DNA from: CAYRDC01 sp964422925
GTDB lineage: Bacteria > Bacteroidota > Bacteroidia > Chitinophagales > S012-47
Reading direction: 5' to 3'
Length of the DNA: 64,000 nt
Assembly: GCA_964422925.1 (NCBI GenBank)
Contig: CAYRDC010000011.1
Span: 14,559 to 78,558, forward strand
The position numbers and the translations under genes were made by a program. This document shows, piece after piece, positions 58,503-64,000 of this stretch (position 1 is the first letter of the stretch; every line of letters starts with the position of its first letter). The notes below the pieces were generated by a model. It was not told where the DNA came from. It made no database searches and was given only the letters and a program-made list of their open reading frames with translations.

Positions 58503-60853
58503 ATGAGCATGGTCCGTTACAAATCCATCGAAACCATCATTAACCGAAAACTGGTTGAAGTCAGGCGTCCTTCGGATAAGATATCGGAATACTTTGCCGA
58601 AAATGTTTTCCACCGGGAAGCTATGCGCAAACATTTATCCGAGGAAGCCTATCTCAGCGTGATGGCAGCCATTGAAACCGGTTCCAAAATCGACCGCGAT
58701 ATAGCCGACCATGTGGCATCGAGCATGAAGTCCTGGGCCATCAGCAAGGGCGCCACGCACTTCACCCATTGGTTCCAGCCTTTGACCGGGGCCACCGCTG
58801 AAAAGCATGACACGTTTTTCACCCTGACCGGGCCGGCCACCGGCATTGAAAAATTTTCGGGCGACAGCCTGGTGCAGCAGGAGCCGGATGCCAGCAGCTT
58901 TCCTTCCGGTGGATTGCGGGCCACATTTGAAGCGCGCGGTTACACGGCCTGGGACCCCTCTTCCCCGGCCTTTATCATCGAAATTGAACAGGGCAAAACC
59001 CTGTGCATCCCCACCATTTTTGTCAGCTACAACGGGGAAGCTCTTGATTACAAAGCCCCTTTGCTGAAATCCCTGCAATGCCTTGAAAAAGCAGCTGTGG
59101 CGGTATGCCATTATTTCGACCGGAATGTAACCAGTATTTCTCCCACATTGGGTTGGGAACAGGAATATTTCCTGGTTGATGAATCCCTGTATTATGGCCG
59201 CCCTGACCTCGTGGTCACCGGGCGCACACTCTACGGCCACACCCCTTCCAAGGGGCAACAGCTCGAAGACCATTATTTCGGGTCCATCCCTGAACGGGTA
59301 TACCGGTTTATGGTGGATTTTGAAACGGAAGCCCACCGCCTGGGCATTCCCCTGCGGACCCGGCACAACGAGGTGGCCCCGGGACAGTTTGAATGCGCGC
59401 CTGTTTACGAATCGGTAAACCTTGCCGTTGACCATAACCAGCTGCTCATGGACCTGATGGACAAGATCGCCCGCAGGCATAAGCTCCGGGTCCTGCTTCA
59501 TGAAAAACCTTTTGCCGGTATCAACGGCTCCGGAAAACACAACAACTGGTCCATAAGCACCGATACCGGAAAAAACCTGCTGGCTCCCGGCAAGACACCC
59601 CGCACCAACCTGCAGTTCCTGACCTTTTTTATCAATACCATCAAAGCCGTGCACGACTATGCCGGCCTGCTGCGGGCCTCTATCGCCTCGGCCGGGAACG
59701 ACCACCGGCTGGGCGCCAATGAAGCCCCTCCGGCCATTATCTCCGTGTTCATCGGTTCGCAACTGACCCAGGTGCTGAACGAACTGGAAAAACGGGTGGG
59801 CACCGGTAAACTGGACGAGCAGGCCCGCACCGATCTGAAACTGGATATCCATAACAAAATCCCCGACCTCCTGCTCGACAATACCGACCGGAACAGGACC
59901 TCGCCCTTTGCCTTTACGGGCAACAAGTTCGAGATCCGCGCGGTGGGCTCATCGGCCAATTGCGCCCAGCCCATGACCGTGCTGAACACCATCGTGGCCC
60001 GGCAACTGACTGACTTTAAAAACCAGGTGGATGCCCTCATCAAGAAAGGGCAAAAGAAAGATGAAGCGATCCTGCGCGTGCTGCGAAAGTTGATCAAGGC
60101 ATCAAAAAACATCCTCTTTGAAGGAGACAATTACAGCAAGGAATGGCAGGAAGAAGCCGCCCGCANNNNNNNNNNNNNNNNNNNNNNNNNNNNNNNNNNN
60201 NNNNNNNNNNNNNNNNNNNNNNNNNNNNNNNNNNNNNNNNNNNNNNNNNNNNNNNNNNNNNNNNNATCCTCTTTGAAGGAGACAATTACAGCAAGGAATG
60301 GCAGGAAGAAGCCGCCCGCAGGGGCCTGAAAAACATAAAGGATACGCCACGGGCGCTTGATGAATATATCAACCGGAAAACCATCGAGCTGTTCAAATCC
60401 ATGGGCGTATTGGATGAGAAAGAGCTGAAAGCCCGGCATGAAATCATGCTGGAAAATTACACCAAACGCATACAGATCGAAGCCCGCTCCATGGGGAACC
60501 TGGCTACCAACCATATCCTGCCGGCTGCCATCAAATACCAGAACCAATTGCTGGAAAATATCCGGAACATGCAGGCCATCGGTATGGAGGAAGAAAACTA
60601 CCGGGCTTCCAGGGAATTGCTCGAAAAGATCAGCAGGCACATCAACAAACTGCACCGGGCCGTGCACGACATGATCGAGGCACGCAAGCAGGCCAACCGC
60701 ATAGAAGACGCCCGCGAAAAGGCTATTGCCTATTGCGATACGGTGCGCAGCTATTTCGATGAAATCCGGTACCATGCCGACAAGCTGGAACTGTACGTAG
60801 ACGACCGGCTTTGGCCGCTGCCCAAATACCGGGAATTGCTCTATGTTCGCTGA
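58503..60853 (+). CDS. glnN: Glutamine synthetase type III (GlnN-like), interrupted by an assembly gap
   Basis: Type III glutamine synthetase forms glutamine from glutamate, ammonia and ATP; GSIII is common in Bacteroidota. Evidence is KGATHFTHWFQPLTGATAEKHDTF (about 77-100), the metal and substrate region PTLGWEQEYFLVDE, TRHNEVAPGQFE and GINGSGKHNNWS. The coding sequence breaks at the 100-N gap (60166-60265). The 55 bp before the gap (60111-60165) are identical to the 55 bp after it (60266-60320). Dropping the gap and one copy gives 732 codons in one frame, the normal GSIII length, so the protein is most likely intact. Confidence 0.93.
60166..60265. other. Assembly gap (100 N) with duplicated 55-bp flanks
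   Basis: Exactly 100 N, a standard scaffold placeholder, flanked on both sides by the same 55-bp sequence (60111-60165 equals 60266-60320). The two contigs overlap and the gap is probably artificial. Confidence 0.95.
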
Positions 60854-60965
60854 CAAAACCCCCTGGCAATAAGCAAAACTTCCCATCGTTTTGCAAGGGC
60901 CGCACTTTACAGCGGCTCTTTCCGTTTATTATTGCGAAATGGCTATTTTTAGGCAAACTCCTCGC

Positions 60966-63011
60966 ATGCACCGATCCGCGTTTTTTGGTTTGACTGTTTT
61001 GCTGTTTTTCCTGGCCTCCTGCGTAAGCACGGATATCAAAGACGGCCAGACGGCCTACCGCCTGAAAAAATATGAACTGGCCGCCCGCCTGCTGCAGGAA
61101 GACTTCGGCAAGGAGCAGGACCCCCGGAAAAAAGCCGCCATCGCGCTGCAGATTGGCGAAAGCTACCGGAATTTCAATGACGTGGCCCGGGCCGGGGAAT
61201 GGTTCAAAAAAGCCTACACCCTGAAATATTCCACCTATGCCCAGGAACAGTACGCCCTCATGCTGAAAGCCCAGGAGAAATACGAGGAAGCCATCGCGGA
61301 ATACAAAGCCCTGATCCGGGAAGAACCTTTCAGGCGTAACGAGTTTAACAACCAGATCCGCGCCTGCGAGAAAGCCCTGCAGTGGAAAGAGCGGGAAAAC
61401 CTCACCGATATTGAAAACCTCTCCAACCTGAACACCGCGGGCAACGATTTCAGCCCGGTGGATGACCACCGGGGCCACCTGGTATTTACCACTTCAGGAA
61501 AGTCAGCCCCCGAAGCGCCCGAAGACGCCTGGACCGGTGAACCCTACTTTGACCTGTACATGGTGGACCGGGAGCACCTGCGGGACAGTACGCCCCGTCC
61601 GCTGTTGGGCATCAACACACCCTGGAATGACGGCCCGGCTGCCTTCGCTCCGGACGGGCAAACCATTTATTTCACGCATTGCGGTTCGGACGATAAATGG
61701 CATAACGATATCTGCGGCATCTACGAAAGCCACCTGAACCCGGACGACACCTGGACGGAACCCACCTGGATCCGCTTTTTTGAAGATTCTGTCAGTACCG
61801 GCCAGCCGGCCATTTCCCCGGACGGGCAAACCATGGTATTTGTGGCAAACGACCCGGACGGCTACGGGGGCAGCGACCTGTATTACGCGGTACAGACTTT
61901 TGAAGGATGGAGCCAGCCGGTAAACCTGGGTTCTTCCGTCAACACACGGGGCAATGAAGCCTTTCCGTACCTTGATTCCCGGGGCGACCTCTGGTTTGCT
62001 TCTGATGGAAGGGCCGGGCTGGGCGGCCTCGACCTCTACCATGCCGCTTACCTGCCCAAAGCCAAAACCTGGGATAAACCGGAATGGCTGCCCTGGCCCA
62101 TTAACACCGGGGCGGATGATTTCGGCTATATGGAGCTGCCTTTCGAACCGGGTGAAAAGAAATTTATCTACGCGAAAGGCCTGTTCAGTTCTTCCCGCAA
62201 CGGAGGACAGGGAGGGGACGATTTGTACCGCTTCGTGATCCGGAAGCCCGAACCGGTGTTTTACGCGCGGGGCCGCGCCCTCACCAAGCGCCTGGCCAAC
62301 CCCAACGACCCCAACAGCGAAGTGCTCGGCTACGATTCCCTGCCCGGCACCCGGCTCACCCTCTTCGTGGAAGAAGGAGGCCGCTACGTGCAGGCCGATA
62401 CGCACCGGGTGGACATCACGGCTTCCTACTTCTTTACCCTCGAAGGCGGAAAAGACTACCGCCTGTTCGCGGCCAATGAACCGGATTACCTGAACAATTC
62501 CATCGATTTCACCACCAAAGGCCTGGACGTGAACCCGGGTGACACCCTCACCCTCGAAAAAGACATCGTGCTCGACAAGATATTCCGTGAGGTGTTTATC
62601 AACATCGACAATATTTACTACGACTATGACGACTGGCACATCCGCCCCGATGCCGCGGTGGTGCTCGACTCCCTCTACCGTATTTTAACCGAAAACCCGA
62701 CCATCGTGGTGGAACTGGGCTCACATACGGATTCCCGCGGCAGCAAACAATACAACCAGGAGCTGAGCCAGAAACGGGCCGATGCCGTGGTGGAATACCT
62801 CGTCAACAAGGGCATTGACCCGGAACGCCTGATTGCCAAAGGATATGGCGAGTCGCAGCCCGTGAACCACTGCGTGGACGGGGTGGAATGCACCGAAGAA
62901 GAATACCAGCGCAACAGGCGCACCACCTTCAAGATCCTGTCCGAGGAATTCAAGGTGGAATCCACCGAGCCGGCCGATGTGATTGTGGGACCCAAACCCG
63001 ACCAGCACTGA
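60966..63011 (+). CDS. PorE-like lipoprotein: TPR, PD40 beta-propeller, CRD and OmpA C-terminal domain
   Basis: 681 aa from ATG 60966 (MHRSAFFGLTVLLFFLASC, lipobox FLASC, Cys19); the frame opens at 60891. TPR-like helices (about 25-140) are followed by a PD40/WD40-like propeller (about 160-440: SPDGQTMVFVAND, GGSDLYYA, GGLDLYHA). A carboxypeptidase-regulatory-like domain (about 445-555) leads to an OmpA-like peptidoglycan-binding domain (about 575-670: VELGSHTDSRGS, AKGYGESQPV). This order matches PorE of the T9SS, which links the system to peptidoglycan, although other OmpA/TPR/PD40 proteins share parts of it. Six T9SS cargoes in the window fit this role. Confidence 0.8.
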   Translation: MHRSAFFGLTVLLFFLASCVSTDIKDGQTAYRLKKYELAARLLQEDFGKEQDPRKKAAIALQIGESYRNFNDVARAGEWFKKAYTLKYSTYAQEQYALMLKAQEKYEEAIAEYKALIREEPFRRNEFNNQIRACEKALQWKERENLTDIENLSNLNTAGNDFSPVDDHRGHLVFTTSGKSAPEAPEDAWTGEPYFDLYMVDREHLRDSTPRPLLGINTPWNDGPAAFAPDGQTIYFTHCGSDDKWHNDICGIYESHLNPDDTWTEPTWIRFFEDSVSTGQPAISPDGQTMVFVANDPDGYGGSDLYYAVQTFEGWSQPVNLGSSVNTRGNEAFPYLDSRGDLWFASDGRAGLGGLDLYHAAYLPKAKTWDKPEWLPWPINTGADDFGYMELPFEPGEKKFIYAKGLFSSSRNGGQGGDDLYRFVIRKPEPVFYARGRALTKRLANPNDPNSEVLGYDSLPGTRLTLFVEEGGRYVQADTHRVDITASYFFTLEGGKDYRLFAANEPDYLNNSIDFTTKGLDVNPGDTLTLEKDIVLDKIFREVFINIDNIYYDYDDWHIRPDAAVVLDSLYRILTENPTIVVELGSHTDSRGSKQYNQELSQKRADAVVEYLVNKGIDPERLIAKGYGESQPVNHCVDGVECTEEEYQRNRRTTFKILSEEFKVESTEPADVIVGPKPDQH

Positions 63012-63045
63012 CAACAGGCCGGGCGGCTTTGTGTATTTTTACGGC

Positions 63046-64000
63046 ATGAACCCATCGCGATACGAACAACGGGGCGTCTCGGCCAAAAAGGAAGACGTCC
63101 ATGAAGCCATCCGGGGGCTCGACAAGGGCCTGTTCCCCAACGCGTTTTGCAAAGTGCTGCCCGACCTGGCCGGCAACGACCCCGCTTACTGCAACCTGAT
63201 GCATGCCGACACGGCCGGCACCAAAACCGCCCTGGCCTACCTCTGGTGGCGCGAAACCGGCAATATGGATGTCTGGCGCGGCATCGTGCAGGACGCCCTC
63301 GTCATGAACCTGGACGACCTGGCCTGCGCGGGCGTCACTGAAAATATTATCATCTCTTCCACCATCGGGCGCAACAAGCACCTCATCCCCGGTTCCGTGG
63401 TGGCCGCCCTCATCCGCGGCACGCAGGATTTCATTGAGGATATGGAGAAGCTGGGCATCCGCCTGGCCCTGGCCGGGGGCGAAACGGCCGATGTGGGCGA
63501 CATCGTGCGCACCCTGGATGTCGGGTTCACCACCTTCGCGCGGGTGCCGAGGCAGCAGATCCTTTCGGTCAGTATCCAGCCGGGCGATGTCATTGTCGGC
63601 TTTTCTTCCTCCGGGCAATGCGCCTGGGAAGGCCGCTACAACTCGGGGATCGGTTCCAACGGCCTCACCTCCGCCCGGCATGACGTGCTCTCAAAGGAAC
63701 TGGCCCGGAAATACCCGGAAGCCTTCGACCCGGCCACCCCGGAAGGACTGGTTTTCAGCGGCAGCAAGCGCCTGACCGACCCCGTGGAAGGCACGGACAT
63801 GACGGTGGGCGAACTGCTGCTCTCACCCACCCGTACCTACCTGCCCTTGGTGCGTGACCTGTTGCGGGAACACCGCCCCGCCATGCACGGGCTCATACAC
63901 TGCACCGGTGGCGGGCAGACCAAGGTGCTCCACTTCGCAGACAAGGTGCATATCATCAAGGACAACCTGTTTGACCCGCCCCCGGTGTTCCGCCTCATAG
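63046..64000 (+). CDS. purM: Phosphoribosylformylglycinamidine cyclo-ligase (AIR synthase), 3' truncated by window end
   Basis: 318 codons, open at the window end. It starts MNPSRYEQRGVSAKKEDVHEAI, and signatures of PurM follow: HADTAGTKTALAYL, DALVMNLDDLACAG, ALAGGETADVGDIV (Gly-rich, ATP/metal site), GDVIVGFSSSGQCAWEGRYNSGIGSNGLT. It makes AIR from FGAM in purine synthesis. It follows the PorE-like gene after 34 bp. Codons in the final stretch read VFRLI with no stop. Confidence 0.93.
   Translation, partial: MNPSRYEQRGVSAKKEDVHEAIRGLDKGLFPNAFCKVLPDLAGNDPAYCNLMHADTAGTKTALAYLWWRETGNMDVWRGIVQDALVMNLDDLACAGVTENIIISSTIGRNKHLIPGSVVAALIRGTQDFIEDMEKLGIRLALAGGETADVGDIVRTLDVGFTTFARVPRQQILSVSIQPGDVIVGFSSSGQCAWEGRYNSGIGSNGLTSARHDVLSKELARKYPEAFDPATPEGLVFSGSKRLTDPVEGTDMTVGELLLSPTRTYLPLVRDLLREHRPAMHGLIHCTGGGQTKVLHFADKVHIIKDNLFDPPPVFRLI

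Noticed and set aside
60111..60320. True tandem duplication inside glnN
   Set aside because: The 55-bp identity on each side of a 100-N run fits contig overlap, and a duplication would break the GSIII frame and length.
1..64000. CRISPR arrays, rRNA and tRNA genes
   Set aside because: No spaced direct-repeat array and no recognisable rRNA or tRNA sequence was seen on reading; a dedicated search was not run.

Overview
The window comes from a Bacteroidota (Bacteroidetes) genome, most likely a metagenome-assembled scaffold. Six secreted proteins end in the type A sorting domain of the type IX secretion system (T9SS). A PorE-like T9SS lipoprotein is present, and many -7 promoter boxes fit the Bacteroidota pattern TAnnTTTG. 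Several families are typical of the phylum: BT_3928-type DoxX protein, DUF1599, DUF4296, glutamine synthetase III and an HMG-CoA lyase with an ECPRDAMQG start. A run of exactly 100 N at 60166-60265 marks a scaffold join.

Layout. (1) 0-4.6 kb: an Fe-S electron-transfer gene set on the minus strand, split by an SDR and a VOC gene on the plus strand. (2) 4.7-16.9 kb: a T9SS subtilase, a PRTase, a tightly overlapping minus operon (DUF1599, DoxX protein, DppB-type permease, shikimate kinase), folP-cdaA, adenine deaminase and two more T9SS cargoes. (3) 17-24 kb: glycerophosphodiesterase lipoprotein, sulfotransferase, a T9SS beta-propeller protein, a sulfane-sulfur (MBL/rhodanese) cluster and a putative outer-membrane protein. 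(4) 24.2-25.3 kb: a gene-poor scar with a dead REP-associated (Y1) transposase. (5) 25.3-41.1 kb: CDF metal exporter, CMD/AhpD-like protein, small lipoproteins, DoxX, class IV aminotransferase, a 1205-residue T9SS protein, YggS, HMG-CoA lyase, another T9SS cargo, leuS and ftsX. (6) 41.2-51.8 kb: a type I restriction-modification defence island. (7) 52-53.1 kb: an isolated coiled-coil gene and an exactly phased 21-bp tandem repeat. (8) 53.2-64 kb: hldD, purL, a polytopic membrane protein, glutamine synthetase III, PorE-like lipoprotein and a truncated purM.

The most notable system is the defence island. In transcription order (minus strand) it reads: half-length HsdS, HsdM, a 245-bp gap, a TIR-domain protein, full-length HsdS with two mutually similar target-recognition domains, an unknown 195-residue protein, a RhuM-Fic fusion, HsdR and a YgjP/SprT-type metallopeptidase. 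It combines a complete type I restriction system and two specificity subunits with a putative NAD-consuming TIR effector and a Fic/Doc domain. It sits between ftsX, with a 128-bp palindromic repeat at the border, and the 21-bp repeat region.

Gene functions are inferred from motifs and remembered family signatures only; no database search was run. Start sites were adjusted where promoters, overlaps or family N-termini argued for it.
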